From the NCBI GenBank assembly GCA_029560415.1, contig JAKQKY010000362.1, forward strand, positions 27,703 to 91,702: DNA of 64,000 bases. Direction: 5' to 3'. Below the pieces are notes generated by a model, which had not been told where the DNA came from, did not search any database, and worked only from the letters and a program-made list of their open reading frames with translations. The first letter of the stretch is position 1. Every line of letters begins with the position of its first letter. Positions 16,891-25,610 of the stretch are shown here, one piece after another. Source of the stretch: Bacteroidota bacterium (GTDB lineage Bacteria > Bacteroidota > Bacteroidia > Chitinophagales > Chitinophagaceae). A program made the translations under genes and the position numbers.

Positions 16891-17466
16891 ATGGCAACCA
16901 AGATACTCGTGTTTGATAATTACGATTCCTTCACTTATAACCTGGTTCACCTGGTTGAGAAGATACTGCACACTAAAGTGGACGTGCGGTTGAATGATCA
17001 ATTAAATATGGAAGACGTGAAAAAGTATGATAAGATCATCTTGTCTCCTGGGCCAGGTTTGCCAAATGAAGCAGGAAGCTTGTTGCCCTTGATCCGCGAA
17101 TATGCAGCTTCAAAATCAATCCTGGGTGTTTGCCTGGGTATGCAGGCGATCGCGGAATCATTTGGTGCGAATTTGTTTAACCTCGATACGGTATATCATG
17201 GGATGTCAAGCCCATTAACCCTTACCGGTAAAGATGAGAATCTATTCAATGGCATTAAGTCGGGTGAACAGGTTGGTCGTTATCATAGCTGGATGGTAGC
17301 TGAAGAAGGGTTGCCCGATTGTTTCGATATTTCAGCCCGGGACGACCAGGGCAGGATCATGGCGCTCTGTCATAAAAGCCTCGATCTACGGGGCGTGCAA
17401 TTTCATCCCGAAAGTGTTTTAACTCCCAACGGGGAAATAATATTGCGAAACTGGCTTTGTCATTGA
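16891..17466 (+). CDS. trpG: Anthranilate / aminodeoxychorismate synthase glutamine amidotransferase subunit
   Basis: 191-residue class I glutamine amidotransferase that supplies ammonia to anthranilate synthase (tryptophan) or aminodeoxychorismate synthase (folate); one protein often serves both. Motifs: ILVFDNYDSFTYNLVHLVE, ILSPGPGLP, the nucleophile motif GVCLGMQAIAESFG, and GVQFHPES with the catalytic His and Glu. The ATG at 16891 gives the canonical N-terminus, whereas the track ORF adds 20 residues. No trpE or pabB is next to it. trpF follows 83 nt downstream, which favours a tryptophan role. Confidence 0.9.
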   Translation: MATKILVFDNYDSFTYNLVHLVEKILHTKVDVRLNDQLNMEDVKKYDKIILSPGPGLPNEAGSLLPLIREYAASKSILGVCLGMQAIAESFGANLFNLDTVYHGMSSPLTLTGKDENLFNGIKSGEQVGRYHSWMVAEEGLPDCFDISARDDQGRIMALCHKSLDLRGVQFHPESVLTPNGEIILRNWLCH

Positions 17467-17549
17467 TTTCGTATAATCATTCACGTAACTTGCAGTCCAT
17501 TAAAATCAAACGAAGTCTTCCTTACACGTAAACACCTAATAGAATCATC

Positions 17550-18179
17550 ATGAATATCAAAGTATGTGGCATTACCTCCCTGAAACAGTTGCAGCAGCTC
17601 GACGGGTTGAATGTGGATTTTGCCGGGCTGGTATTTTATAAGCAGTCTCCGCGGTACGCCGAAGGAAAGATCTCCGGAAAAGATATTAAGTCTGCCGACC
17701 TCGACATTAAAACTGTTGGAGAGTTCATGAATGCTTCCTTTGAAGAGATCATGAAAACGGTGAAGGCCTACAACCTTGATGTGGTGCAGCTTCATGGCGA
17801 TGAATCGCCTCATTTGTGTGAACAGGTGTCTAATGAAATTGAAGTGATCAAAACTTTTGCAATTGATGATAGTAGCCAGAAGTCGATCGATTATATGGTG
17901 AAAGAATATGACGAGGTATGTGACTATTACCTTTTTTACAAGGCCTCGGGTAAAGATAAAGACGTGAACGGTGGAAAATTTGACTGGCAGAAGATCGCTG
18001 TAGCGCAGATTGAAAAGCCCTTTTTCCTGAGTGGCGGTATTGGCCCGGCAGATGCAGGCCTGGTAAAAAAATTCAAACATCCTGATTTTTACGGGGTGAA
18101 CCTTAACAGCCGTTTTGAAAAAGAACCCGGTCAGAAAGACATGGCATTGCTGCTCCAATTTATGCATGCTTTGAAATAA
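17550..18179 (+). CDS. trpF: Phosphoribosylanthranilate isomerase
   Basis: Converts phosphoribosylanthranilate to CdRP in tryptophan synthesis. 209-residue TIM barrel. It has the catalytic Cys motif (MNIKVCGIT), FAGLVFYKQSPRY, VVQLHGDES, the general-acid Asp in GGKFDWQ, FFLSGGIGP, and a terminal phosphate-binding GVNLNSRFE where many homologues have DVSSGVE. That last substitution is also seen among Bacteroidota enzymes. It sits 83 nt behind the trpG-like gene; the other trp genes are elsewhere. Confidence 0.92.
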   Translation: MNIKVCGITSLKQLQQLDGLNVDFAGLVFYKQSPRYAEGKISGKDIKSADLDIKTVGEFMNASFEEIMKTVKAYNLDVVQLHGDESPHLCEQVSNEIEVIKTFAIDDSSQKSIDYMVKEYDEVCDYYLFYKASGKDKDVNGGKFDWQKIAVAQIEKPFFLSGGIGPADAGLVKKFKHPDFYGVNLNSRFEKEPGQKDMALLLQFMHALK

Positions 18180-18320
18180 TTCGGTCAAAATCAACAATAA
18201 GCTAGGATTTTGGGATTATTTTACCGTTTTTGGCTGTTAAATATGTTTTAAATGGTTAGGTAAAAATCATGAAACTGGTTAAATTGCAACGGACTGCCCA
18301 TGCAGGATTAATTACATACC

Positions 18321-19409
18321 ATGAAGAAATATCTCATTCTCTGCTTTTTTCTACCCCTGGCGGTAACGGCTCAGCAAAAATCTAAACCCGTTGCCAGCAG
18401 CAAAACGGCGGTAAAGGAAAACTTAAAACCTGTTGATGGATATATGATCGAAGGAACGGTAACCGGCTATCCCGATGGAACGGTTGTTGACCTCTTGAAT
18501 GGCAACGGCGGACCAGAAATGAGTACCAGTATCGCCAACGGAAGCTTCCGGTTTAGCGGCAAAATGGAGTTTCCCGATTTTAAACTGATCGCTTTCAATA
18601 AATCGCAGCCTTACATCACCATGTTGCTGGATAATAGTTCTGTTAGCATCACCGCCACGAAAGATGCCCTCGACCAGGCCATTGTCAAAGGCTCAAAATC
18701 AAATGACGATTTTATTGCTTATAATAAGCTTACAAAACCTTTTGAAAAGTTGTTTTCTGCAGAAGCAGGAGGGGCTGATTCTGCAGAAATTAAGAAAGCT
18801 GCGGCAGCTTTAGACGCATTTTCCCGCAAATACAGCCAATCCTATATTGCGCCATTGGCCATTTACAGAACACACCAACTGACCGGAAACGGAGCCCAGC
18901 TCGAAGATTTGTTCAACAGGATGTCTGATCCCGTAAAAACCTCACCAATGGGTAATTACATTGCGCAGCAGGTTGCGGAAGTGAAGAAAAATCCTATGGG
19001 AAAACCATTGCCCGATTTTTCACAGGAAGATATCGATGGTGTTCCTGTTAGTCTTTCTTCATTCAGGGGTAAATATGTGTTGATCGATTTCTGGGCAAGC
19101 TGGTGTGGTCCTTGCCGCCAGGAAAATCCAAATGTTGTGAATGCATTTCAGAAATATAAGAACAAGAATTTTACCGTGCTAGGTATATCGCTGGATAAAA
19201 CCAAACAGCCATGGCTAGACGCTATTAAGAATGATGGTCTTACCTGGACGCAACTTAGTGACCTGAAGGGCTGGGCTAATGCAGTAGCACAAAAATTCCA
19301 GATCACCAGTATTCCACAGAATTTCCTGGTAGATCCTTCCGGTGTTGTGATCGCTAAAAATTTACGTGGAGCAGCATTGGATGCTAAACTGGCCAGTTTG
19401 CTTAAATAA
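18321..19409 (+). CDS. TlpA-like thiol-disulfide oxidoreductase with DUF4369 domain
   Basis: 362 residues. Signal peptide (MKKYLILCFFLPLAVTAQ) at 1-18, a beta-rich DUF4369-like domain at about 38-140, a helical middle segment, and a C-terminal AhpC/TSA/thioredoxin-like domain (about 227-362) with the active site WASWCGPCRQE at about residues 259-269 and the cis-Pro motif TSIPQNFLVDP. Bacteroidota carry many such periplasmic proteins; they are assumed to keep cysteine residues of exported proteins reduced or to serve cytochrome maturation, but the partner of this one is unknown. Monocistronic, with its own upstream gap of 141 nt. Confidence 0.92.
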   Translation: MKKYLILCFFLPLAVTAQQKSKPVASSKTAVKENLKPVDGYMIEGTVTGYPDGTVVDLLNGNGGPEMSTSIANGSFRFSGKMEFPDFKLIAFNKSQPYITMLLDNSSVSITATKDALDQAIVKGSKSNDDFIAYNKLTKPFEKLFSAEAGGADSAEIKKAAAALDAFSRKYSQSYIAPLAIYRTHQLTGNGAQLEDLFNRMSDPVKTSPMGNYIAQQVAEVKKNPMGKPLPDFSQEDIDGVPVSLSSFRGKYVLIDFWASWCGPCRQENPNVVNAFQKYKNKNFTVLGISLDKTKQPWLDAIKNDGLTWTQLSDLKGWANAVAQKFQITSIPQNFLVDPSGVVIAKNLRGAALDAKLASLLK

Positions 19410-19435
19410 GATTTACCTGTTTTTTTCTTCCTGTT

Positions 19436-20158
19436 TTATTTTTTCAATTGCCTTTTGTACAATTGAACAGTATTTTCCAATCCAAGGTAAATAGCGTCGC
19501 AGATGAGTGCATGCCCTATGGATACTTCTTTCAGTCCAGGAATTTTTTCGGCAAAAAAAGCAAGATTATGCAGGTCAAGATCATGGCCGGCATTGATACC
19601 AATTCCCAATTCATTGGCTTTTAGAGCTGCAGCAATATAATCAGCAATTGCTTCTTCTTTTTTACCTGCGGCATACTGGCTTGCATAAGATTCCGTGTAT
19701 AACTCAATGCGATCGGTACCGGTAGCCACGGCTGCTTCTACCATTTCTATTACGGGATCAACAAAGATAGACACCCGGATACCTGCATTTTTAAATACCG
19801 AAATGATGTTTTGTAAATAGGCAGCATGTTCTACGGTGTTCCATCCATGATTGCTTGTGATCTGCCCGATGGCATCGGGTACCAGCGTAACCTGGGTAGG
19901 TTTATTGGCCAACACCAATTCTACAAAAGAAGATTCAGTTGGGTTTCCTTCAATATTAAATTCAGTGGTTACGATTTTTTTAAGATCATACACATCCTGG
20001 TAACGGATATGACGTTCATCGGGTCTTGGATGAACCGTAATGCCATCGGCACCAAATCTTTCAATATCCTTTGCGGCCTGCAGGATATCTGGATTGTTAT
20101 GTCCTCTTGCATTGCGCAGCGTTGCCAGTTTATTGATATTTACCGAAAGTTTCGTCAT
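19436..20158 (-). CDS. pdxJ: Pyridoxine 5'-phosphate synthase
   Basis: Joins 1-deoxyxylulose 5-phosphate and aminoacetone phosphate to form pyridoxine 5'-phosphate (vitamin B6, DXP-dependent route). 240 residues. Motifs: KLSVNINKLATLRNARG, GADGITVHPRPDERHIRYQDV, EFNIEGNPT, VTLVPD, VSIFVDP, DRIELYTESYA, GINAGHDLDL and EVSIGHALI. The ATG at 20158 gives the standard start; the track ORF adds 16 residues. It lies about 100 nt downstream of the YiaA-like gene on the same strand, across a dyad at 20204-20239. Confidence 0.95.
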   Translation of the reverse strand: MTKLSVNINKLATLRNARGHNNPDILQAAKDIERFGADGITVHPRPDERHIRYQDVYDLKKIVTTEFNIEGNPTESSFVELVLANKPTQVTLVPDAIGQITSNHGWNTVEHAAYLQNIISVFKNAGIRVSIFVDPVIEMVEAAVATGTDRIELYTESYASQYAAGKKEEAIADYIAAALKANELGIGINAGHDLDLHNLAFFAEKIPGLKEVSIGHALICDAIYLGLENTVQLYKRQLKK

Positions 20159-20203
20159 GAACAGATCGTGTTTTTTTTCAAAGTTACTGTGTTTTGTAAA
20201 GAA

Positions 20204-20239
20204 CAACGCGTAAGCAAATCAATCTTTACTTACGCGTTG
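20204..20239. other. Inverted repeat upstream of pdxJ
   Basis: CAACGCGTAAG (20204-20214) and CTTACGCGTTG (20229-20239) are exact 11-nt inverted repeats around a 14-nt centre, and pairing may continue inward with one mismatch. No T-run follows on either strand, so it does not look like an intrinsic terminator. An operator or an mRNA hairpin before pdxJ are both possible. Confidence 0.5.
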
Positions 20240-20258
20240 AAGCTGGCCGGTAGATTAA

Positions 20259-20657
20259 TTAATTAGTCTTTTCAACATCCTTGCTGTCGCGGATATTTTT
20301 CTGAACAGCTACGGCACCAAAAAGTGCCAGCAGGAAAGAGAATGCATAGAATCCTTTTTCGCTTGACAGCAGATCGGCGTTCCATAAACCGATGACGAGG
20401 AGCAGGATCGACAAAATACTGGCAAACCACGACAGGCCGTAATAGATATCAGTTACGGGTATGCCTTCCAGTTTGTCCCTGACTGCCTTTTGCACCGATA
20501 TCACCGCAAATAGTCCAAACATCAGTACTGTAAAATAATAGCCTTTTTCATTGAGCAACATATCTGCCCTGGATAATCCCACTAAAAATCCGGTCATGCC
20601 GGTTCCCAACGCAACCCATGAGGCGGCGATGAAAGCATTAGAAGGTTTTTGTAACAT
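20259..20657 (-). CDS. YiaA/YiaB family inner membrane protein
   Basis: 132 residues made of two copies of a two-helix unit: [44 protein letters not shown] and [42 protein letters not shown]. This internal duplication, each half ending Q-K-x-x-R-D, is the hallmark of the YiaA/B family. Function is unknown; the protein is in the cytoplasmic membrane with four helices. It is divergent from the NdpA-like gene by about 130 nt. Confidence 0.9.
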   Translation of the reverse strand: MLQKPSNAFIAASWVALGTGMTGFLVGLSRADMLLNEKGYYFTVLMFGLFAVISVQKAVRDKLEGIPVTDIYYGLSWFASILSILLLVIGLWNADLLSSEKGFYAFSFLLALFGAVAVQKNIRDSKDVEKTN

Positions 20658-20787
20658 ATATTAGGTTTTGTTTGTATAAAAGTAGCGGGCCATTCGTTAA
20701 GGAATGTCTAAAGCCACCCAAAAGCATGTTAAGATTGAACATCTGCCTGAAACATTTCTTTTGTACAGCTTCCCTTATTTTTGCCGC

Positions 20788-21834
20788 ATGACAGGTATCG
20801 AATCGGTTCGCATCAAACAAGCCATTGTACATAAGGTAGGAAATCCAACCAGGGGAGAGGAACTCCGTTTATCTGAAAATCCATTGACACTGAATGATGA
20901 TGTCGTTCAGCAATTACTCATTAAATATTTACTTGGCGCCGTGAATGAGCACGACCTGCACCAGTTTACCCACCTGCACGATCTTCAGCAGAATGAAGTG
21001 TATGGTTATGTAACAGACTTATTCAGCGACGTAGATGAATTTGTTGCAAACAGTTATAAGCTGGCCCAGTTTTTATACAGCAAATCCACACATGTAAAAG
21101 TGAAGGAAGGGGAGTTGTATGTTGTGCGGCTCGATCATGTACCTTTTGAGGATGGTGTAGTACAGGCGATCGGCATCTTTAAATCGGAACAAAAAGAAAC
21201 TTTTTTAAAAGTGTTTGAACATGGTAAAAGTCTTGAACTGATCCAGGAAGATGGGATCAGTATTCACAAGCCAGACAAGGGTTGCCTGGTATTTAAATCG
21301 CACGCCAAGGAAGGCTACCGGTTATGCGTAGTGGATCATACGAATAAGCAGCAGGATGCACAGTATTGGGTGAATAATTTTCTTCAGGTAGAACCCGTGG
21401 CCGATAGTTATCATCATACCGACAAATACCTGGCCCTCTGCAAGCAATTTGTGACGAATGAATATCCCGATCAGTTTGTGGTCAGTAAATCAGATCAGCT
21501 TGAATTATTGAACCGCAGCATGGATTATTTTAAAACCCGGGATCATTTCAGCATGGAAGAATTTGCAGGCGAAGTGATCATTCAGCCCGATGTAGTGGAT
21601 AGTTTTAAAGAATATAAAAAGAATTTTGAAACGGCCCGTAACTACGAGATCGAAGATGAATTTGACATCAACCTTACGGCTGTAAAGAAGCAACAGAAAT
21701 CTTTTAAGTCGGTACTAAAACTAGATAAAAATTTTCACATCTATATTCATGGTCGCCGCGACCTTATCGAAAAAGGGGTTGATGAACGCACTGGTAAGAA
21801 GTTCTATAAGATCTATTTTGAAGAAGAACATTGA
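20788..21834 (+). CDS. NdpA/YejK-like nucleoid-associated protein
   Basis: 348 residues, related to the 37-kDa nucleoid-associated protein family. Recognised by IESVRIKQAIVHKVGN at the N-terminus, LSENPLTLNDDVVQQLLIKYLL, a central VRLDHVPFEDGVVQAIGIFKSEQKETFL, and a C-terminal basic part ending FHIYIHGRRDLIEKGVDERTGKKFYKIYF. The role is DNA-binding by homology only. The track ORF begins 28 codons earlier; the ATG at 20788 matches the family start. A TATTTTTG box ends 5 nt before it, so the mRNA may have almost no leader. Confidence 0.85.
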   Translation: MTGIESVRIKQAIVHKVGNPTRGEELRLSENPLTLNDDVVQQLLIKYLLGAVNEHDLHQFTHLHDLQQNEVYGYVTDLFSDVDEFVANSYKLAQFLYSKSTHVKVKEGELYVVRLDHVPFEDGVVQAIGIFKSEQKETFLKVFEHGKSLELIQEDGISIHKPDKGCLVFKSHAKEGYRLCVVDHTNKQQDAQYWVNNFLQVEPVADSYHHTDKYLALCKQFVTNEYPDQFVVSKSDQLELLNRSMDYFKTRDHFSMEEFAGEVIIQPDVVDSFKEYKKNFETARNYEIEDEFDINLTAVKKQQKSFKSVLKLDKNFHIYIHGRRDLIEKGVDERTGKKFYKIYFEEEH

Positions 21835-21843
21835 TCGGTTTAC

Positions 21844-22572
21844 TCATGCAAGGTCCAGCAGATCACGAATTACTACCGAGGACAGTACAGCGCCGAATGT
21901 GGCCGGTAGGTATGAAATGGTTCCATAGGCCGATTTCTTATAATTCCTTCCATCGGTGAGCATCAGGCTTTCCTTGATGGGTTCTTCGGGAGAGAACACC
22001 ACTTTAATTCCTTTGTAAATGCCGTCTTTCTTGAGTGTTTTGCGTATCTGTTGCGCAAATGGACAGTTGTATGTTTTGGAGATGTCGGTTACCTGCAGTT
22101 TGGTAGGATCGAGTTTGGCGCCGGCGCCCATGCTGCTGACGACGCGGCATTTTTTTTCATATGCTTTTCGTAATAGGGTAAGCTTTGGCGTTATGCTATC
22201 AATGGCATCAATGATATAATCGTGTTTGGTTTCAAATAAAGTATCCACCATTTCGGGATTGATGAATTCTTTGATCACGGTCAATGACAATTCGGGGTTT
22301 ATGGCCAATAATCTTTCGGCCATGATATCCGCTTTGGAAACACCATGGTTAATGGCCAATGCAGGCAGTTGCCGGTTGCGGTTGGTTGGGTCTACTACAT
22401 CGCCATCAATGATCGTCATGTGCCCGATACCGCTTCTGCAAATAAATTCGGCAGCAAAAGAGCCCACGCCACCCATGCCCAGGATGAGTACATGCGCTTC
22501 GTTTAACCTGCGCAGTTTTTCTTCTCCAATGAGTAAGGTGGTACGGGATAACCAGGAAATATCATTCATCAT
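21844..22572 (-). CDS. tcdA: tRNA threonylcarbamoyladenosine dehydratase
   Basis: 242-residue E1-like (ThiF/MoeB/HesA) enzyme that cyclises t6A to ct6A at tRNA position 37, using ATP. Motifs: HVLILGMGGVGSFAAEFICRSGIG (nucleotide-binding loop), DGDVVDPTNRNRQ, DAIDSITPKLTL, SSMGAGAKLDPT, which is specific for the TcdA group, and YGTISYLPATFG near the end. It starts 4 nt after the stop of the TatD-like gene, so the two are one operon. Complete, no missing motif. Confidence 0.93.
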   Translation of the reverse strand: MMNDISWLSRTTLLIGEEKLRRLNEAHVLILGMGGVGSFAAEFICRSGIGHMTIIDGDVVDPTNRNRQLPALAINHGVSKADIMAERLLAINPELSLTVIKEFINPEMVDTLFETKHDYIIDAIDSITPKLTLLRKAYEKKCRVVSSMGAGAKLDPTKLQVTDISKTYNCPFAQQIRKTLKKDGIYKGIKVVFSPEEPIKESLMLTDGRNYKKSAYGTISYLPATFGAVLSSVVIRDLLDLA

Positions 22573-22576
22573 ATGA

Positions 22577-23245
22577 TCAGGAGAACGCTGATGGAAAAAC
22601 GGTCAGCGTATTTTTTTTAAGTTGATTTTGTAAAGATTCTACCGGCATGTCCAGGGCTGTGGCTGCAAATGTATAAACCAATTCAATTGATAATTCTTTT
22701 GCATCGGTTTCAAGGAATAATTTTTCAAAGGGTATCGAGCGTACCACCGATTGCATGGACTCATTTTGTAATTGAGTGCCAAAGCTTAGATAATAACCCT
22801 TTTCAATGATTTTTGCCGCCAGTAGGGCATTCCTATTGAAGCCATGAAAGATAACAGGCACGGTGTTTTTTTCCTTATCGAGTATATTCAGTACTTCATC
22901 AAAAGCACGAACGCAGTGGATTATGAGTGGTTTGCGGGTATTGTTTGCCCATTGAACTTGTGCAGTAAATACGTCAACCTGTAGCTCCATATTTGTCTGG
23001 CAAACCTTGTCGAGCCCGCATTCACCAATGGCCACTACCTGTTTGTGTACACTTTGTTCCTTCAAAACACTTAATTGTGCTTTCCAATTTTGTATGTCAA
23101 TATACCAGGGATGTAACCCGATAGAGTAGACGCCCGGCTCCGTTGCCCTGCCGAAATCTTCATACAGGCTTTGGATGGCCCATTCATTTGCCTGCGATGG
23201 ATAATGACTATGTATATTGATGAACAACGAATTGTTTTTTTGCAA
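22577..23245 (-). CDS. TatD family metal-dependent hydrolase
   Basis: 222 residues, a little shorter than the 260 or so usual for TatD DNases. The metal-binding signatures are present: NIHSH at 10-14, the GECGLDK glutamate, HCVRAFDEV, FHGFNR, and a final LETDAKE aspartate. The first motif is HSH rather than HxHLD, and the loops around residues 15-30 are reduced. It may act as a nuclease or as another amidohydrolase. The stop is 4 nt before the tcdA start, so the pair is co-transcribed. Confidence 0.85.
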   Translation of the reverse strand: MQKNNSLFINIHSHYPSQANEWAIQSLYEDFGRATEPGVYSIGLHPWYIDIQNWKAQLSVLKEQSVHKQVVAIGECGLDKVCQTNMELQVDVFTAQVQWANNTRKPLIIHCVRAFDEVLNILDKEKNTVPVIFHGFNRNALLAAKIIEKGYYLSFGTQLQNESMQSVVRSIPFEKLFLETDAKELSIELVYTFAATALDMPVESLQNQLKKNTLTVFPSAFS

Positions 23246-23294
23246 ACTACAACTATGTTCGAAAATATTCTACTCCAAATGGAATCTTGCGCAC

Positions 23295-23322
23295 AAAAAA
23301 GCCCGCTCCAAAAAGAGCGGGC
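23295..23322 (-). terminator. Intrinsic terminator downstream of ahcY
   Basis: GCCCGCTC (23301-23308) and GAGCGGGC (23315-23322) form an 8-bp GC-rich stem with a 6-nt loop; on the minus strand it is followed by TTTTTT (23300-23295). It lies 38 nt behind the ahcY stop. Confidence 0.85.
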
Positions 23323-23359
23323 CATTATTAATTCTTAATTTCTAATGCTTAATTAGCAA

Positions 23360-24685
23360 TTAGTACCTGTACATTTCTGCTTTGAAAGGACCTTCTTTAG
23401 GAATACCTAAGTATTCAGATTGAGCACTTGTCAGTTCTTCCAATACCACACCGATTTTAGCGAGGTGTAAACGGGCAACTTTTTCATCAAGGTGTTTTGG
23501 TAATACATACACTTTGTTTTCGTAGTTGCTGCTGTTTGTCCACAATTCAAGCTGGGCAAGTGTTTGGTTGGTGAATGAGTTGCTCATTACGAAGCTTGGG
23601 TGACCGGTAGCACAACCCAGGTTTACCAGGCGGCCTTCAGCTAGCACGATGATGTCTTTACCTTCGATGGTATACAGATCAACCTGTGGCTTGATGGTAT
23701 TTTTTGTGTTGCCATAGTTTTGATTCAACCAGGCCATATCAATTTCAATATCAAAGTGACCGATGTTACAAACGATCGCTTTGTCTTTCATCGAACGGAA
23801 ATGAGCTTCGGTGATCAGGTCGCGGCAACCACTGGCTGTTACGATGATATCAGCTTCTTTTACTGCATCGATCATTTTCTTTACTTCAAATCCGTCCATT
23901 GCTGCCTGTAAAGCACAGATTGGATCGATCTCGGTAACGATTACACGAGCACCTGCACCGCGTAAGCTTTCTGCAGATCCTTTACCTACGTCTCCGTATC
24001 CACCAACAACAGCAACTTTACCTGCCATCATTACATCGGTAGCACGACGGATAGAATCAACCAAAGATTCTTTACAACCGTATTTGTTATCGAATTTAGA
24101 TTTGGTAACTGAATCGTTCACATTGATCGCTGGGATCGGCAAAGTACCTTTGGCCATGCGCTCGTATAAACGATGTACGCCGGTTGTGGTTTCTTCGCTA
24201 AGGCCTTTGATGTTGGCGATCAGTTCAGGATATTTATCAAAAACGATGTTGGTCAGATCACCACCATCATCCAGGATCATGTTCAATGGTTTGTCGGCGC
24301 TTCCGAAGAACAAAGTTTGTTCGATGCACCAATCAGCTTCTTCCTGCGTTTGTCCTTTCCAGGCATATACACCGATTCCGGCAGCAGCGATGGCCGCAGC
24401 AGCCTGGTCCTGTGTAGAGAAGATGTTACAGCTGCTCCATTTAACCTCAGCGCCCAGGGCGATCAGGGTTTCAATTAACACGGCCGTTTGAATGGTCATG
24501 TGAAGGCAACCGGCGATGCGGGCACCTTTTAATGGCTGGCTTGCGCCATATTCAGCCCTCAGGCTCATCAGGCCCGGCATTTCTGCTTCGGCTAACCTGA
24601 TTTCTTTACGACCCCATTCTGCCAGGGACATATCTTTTACCTTGTAGGCAAGATTGAAATCAATTCCTTTTGTGATTGTTGACAT
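23360..24685 (-). CDS. ahcY: Adenosylhomocysteinase (SAH hydrolase)
   Basis: Hydrolyses S-adenosylhomocysteine to adenosine and homocysteine with a bound NAD, and so clears product inhibition of methyltransferases. 441 residues, full length. Motifs: [34 protein letters not shown], the NAD-binding [32 protein letters not shown], the [11 protein letters not shown] motif, and the canonical C-terminus PFKAEMYRY with the Lys/Tyr pair that reaches the neighbouring subunit. Its minus-strand promoter box TAGATTTG is 20 nt upstream. No SAH riboswitch can fit in the leader. Confidence 0.97.
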   Translation of the reverse strand: MSTITKGIDFNLAYKVKDMSLAEWGRKEIRLAEAEMPGLMSLRAEYGASQPLKGARIAGCLHMTIQTAVLIETLIALGAEVKWSSCNIFSTQDQAAAAIAAAGIGVYAWKGQTQEEADWCIEQTLFFGSADKPLNMILDDGGDLTNIVFDKYPELIANIKGLSEETTTGVHRLYERMAKGTLPIPAINVNDSVTKSKFDNKYGCKESLVDSIRRATDVMMAGKVAVVGGYGDVGKGSAESLRGAGARVIVTEIDPICALQAAMDGFEVKKMIDAVKEADIIVTASGCRDLITEAHFRSMKDKAIVCNIGHFDIEIDMAWLNQNYGNTKNTIKPQVDLYTIEGKDIIVLAEGRLVNLGCATGHPSFVMSNSFTNQTLAQLELWTNSSNYENKVYVLPKHLDEKVARLHLAKIGVVLEELTSAQSEYLGIPKEGPFKAEMYRY

Positions 24686-24704
24686 GGTATATTAATTTAG
24701 AATG

Positions 24705-24712
24705 CAAATCTA
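24705..24712 (-). promoter_or_regulatory. -7 element of the ahcY promoter
   Basis: On the minus strand TAGATTTG matches TAnnTTTG exactly, 20 nt upstream of the ahcY start, implying a leader of about a dozen nt. No good -33 TTG is seen in the AT-rich upstream part. Confidence 0.5.
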
Positions 24713-24794
24713 CTTTTAATAGTGTAAAATTCTAAGTATTATTAAAAATTCAGGATAAATTAATATTTAAGCATTATTTTGTAGCATAAAACAG

Positions 24795-25304
24795 ATGTTT
24801 GCTATGAAAAAGAACGAACAAAAAGAAGAATCCGCTATGACCATTCCCAACCTGGATAAAAATGACCTGGCCATACTGCGGCTTTTGCAGCAAAATGCCC
24901 GCATTACCGTAAAGGAGATATCAGAAAAAATACACCTGAGTACTACGCCGGTTCATGAACGTATTAAAAGACTGGAACAATCGGGTGTGATTAAACAATA
25001 TGCGACCCTGTTAGATCATGCCAAGGTGAGAAAAGGATTGATGGTGATCTGTTATGTTTCATTAAAAGAACACAGTAAGAATGCCGGTGTAAAATTTATC
25101 AAGACCATCAATGAGTTGAATGAAGTAGTGGAATGCTATAATATTTCAGGTGAATTTGATTTTATGCTGAAAGTGGTTGAAGAGAACATGGACAGTTATT
25201 ATGACTTTCACGTGAACCGCCTCAGCCAGATCGAGAACATGGGAAATGTACAGAGTGTTTTTGTGATGGGAATTATTAAGCAAACGCACCAGTTGGTGTG
25301 GTAG
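24795..25304 (+). CDS. Lrp/AsnC family transcriptional regulator
   Basis: 169 residues: N-terminal winged helix-turn-helix (LDKNDLAILRLLQQNARITVKEISEKIHLSTTPVHERIKRLEQSGVI, about 19-65) and a C-terminal RAM domain for ligand binding and oligomerisation (VICYVSLKEHSK..VECYNISGEFDFMLKVVEENMDSYYDF). A charged extension of about 15 residues precedes the HTH, and a second ATG (24804) could be used. It is divergent from ahcY with 109 nt between the starts, so it may control ahcY or methionine/SAM metabolism; that link is inference from position. Confidence 0.92.
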   Translation: MFAMKKNEQKEESAMTIPNLDKNDLAILRLLQQNARITVKEISEKIHLSTTPVHERIKRLEQSGVIKQYATLLDHAKVRKGLMVICYVSLKEHSKNAGVKFIKTINELNEVVECYNISGEFDFMLKVVEENMDSYYDFHVNRLSQIENMGNVQSVFVMGIIKQTHQLVW

Positions 25305-25610
25305 GAGGAAGTAATTAATAATTAATAATTAATAAGGAAGTTTAAGAGTGTGCACTGATTTCAATATCATTTTAACTGTAGATACCGATGACTCTGTGCA
25401 AAGCTCATTTACCTCAGTTGTCAAAAATATCGAGTAAGGAACAAGGAATGTATAACATGGAAGTATAAATACAAATATTCAATACTCAACAATCAATTTT
25501 CAATATTCACTCCCAAACCTCTGTGCAAGATTTCTTTACCTCTGTGGTTATCTTTCTTCGTGCCCTTTGTTAAAAAATTAGTGCCCTTTGTGGTAAAAAC
25601 AAAATCGTCT
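25305..25610. repeat. Non-coding region with AT repeats and a dispersed intergenic repeat
   Basis: 306 nt with no gene. It begins with an AATTAAT-type direct repeat (25311-25332), then holds ACTCTGTGCAAAGC, AATATCGAGTAAGGAACAAGG, CCTCTGTGCAAGATTTC, CCTCTGTGGTTATC and two GTGCCCTTTGT units. Read on the minus strand these correspond to the CCTTGTTCC..CGATATT..ACCACAAAG..CACAGAG string found twice near 41.8-42.0 kb. Confidence 0.6.

Noticed and set aside
17481-18197. Minus-strand ORF of 238 residues
   Set aside because: It lies fully across trpF, which has all its catalytic motifs; the minus translation shows no recognisable domain.
24686-24794. SAH riboswitch upstream of ahcY
   Set aside because: The gap is 109 nt, AT-rich, and the predicted leader is only about a dozen nt; no conserved riboswitch core is visible.
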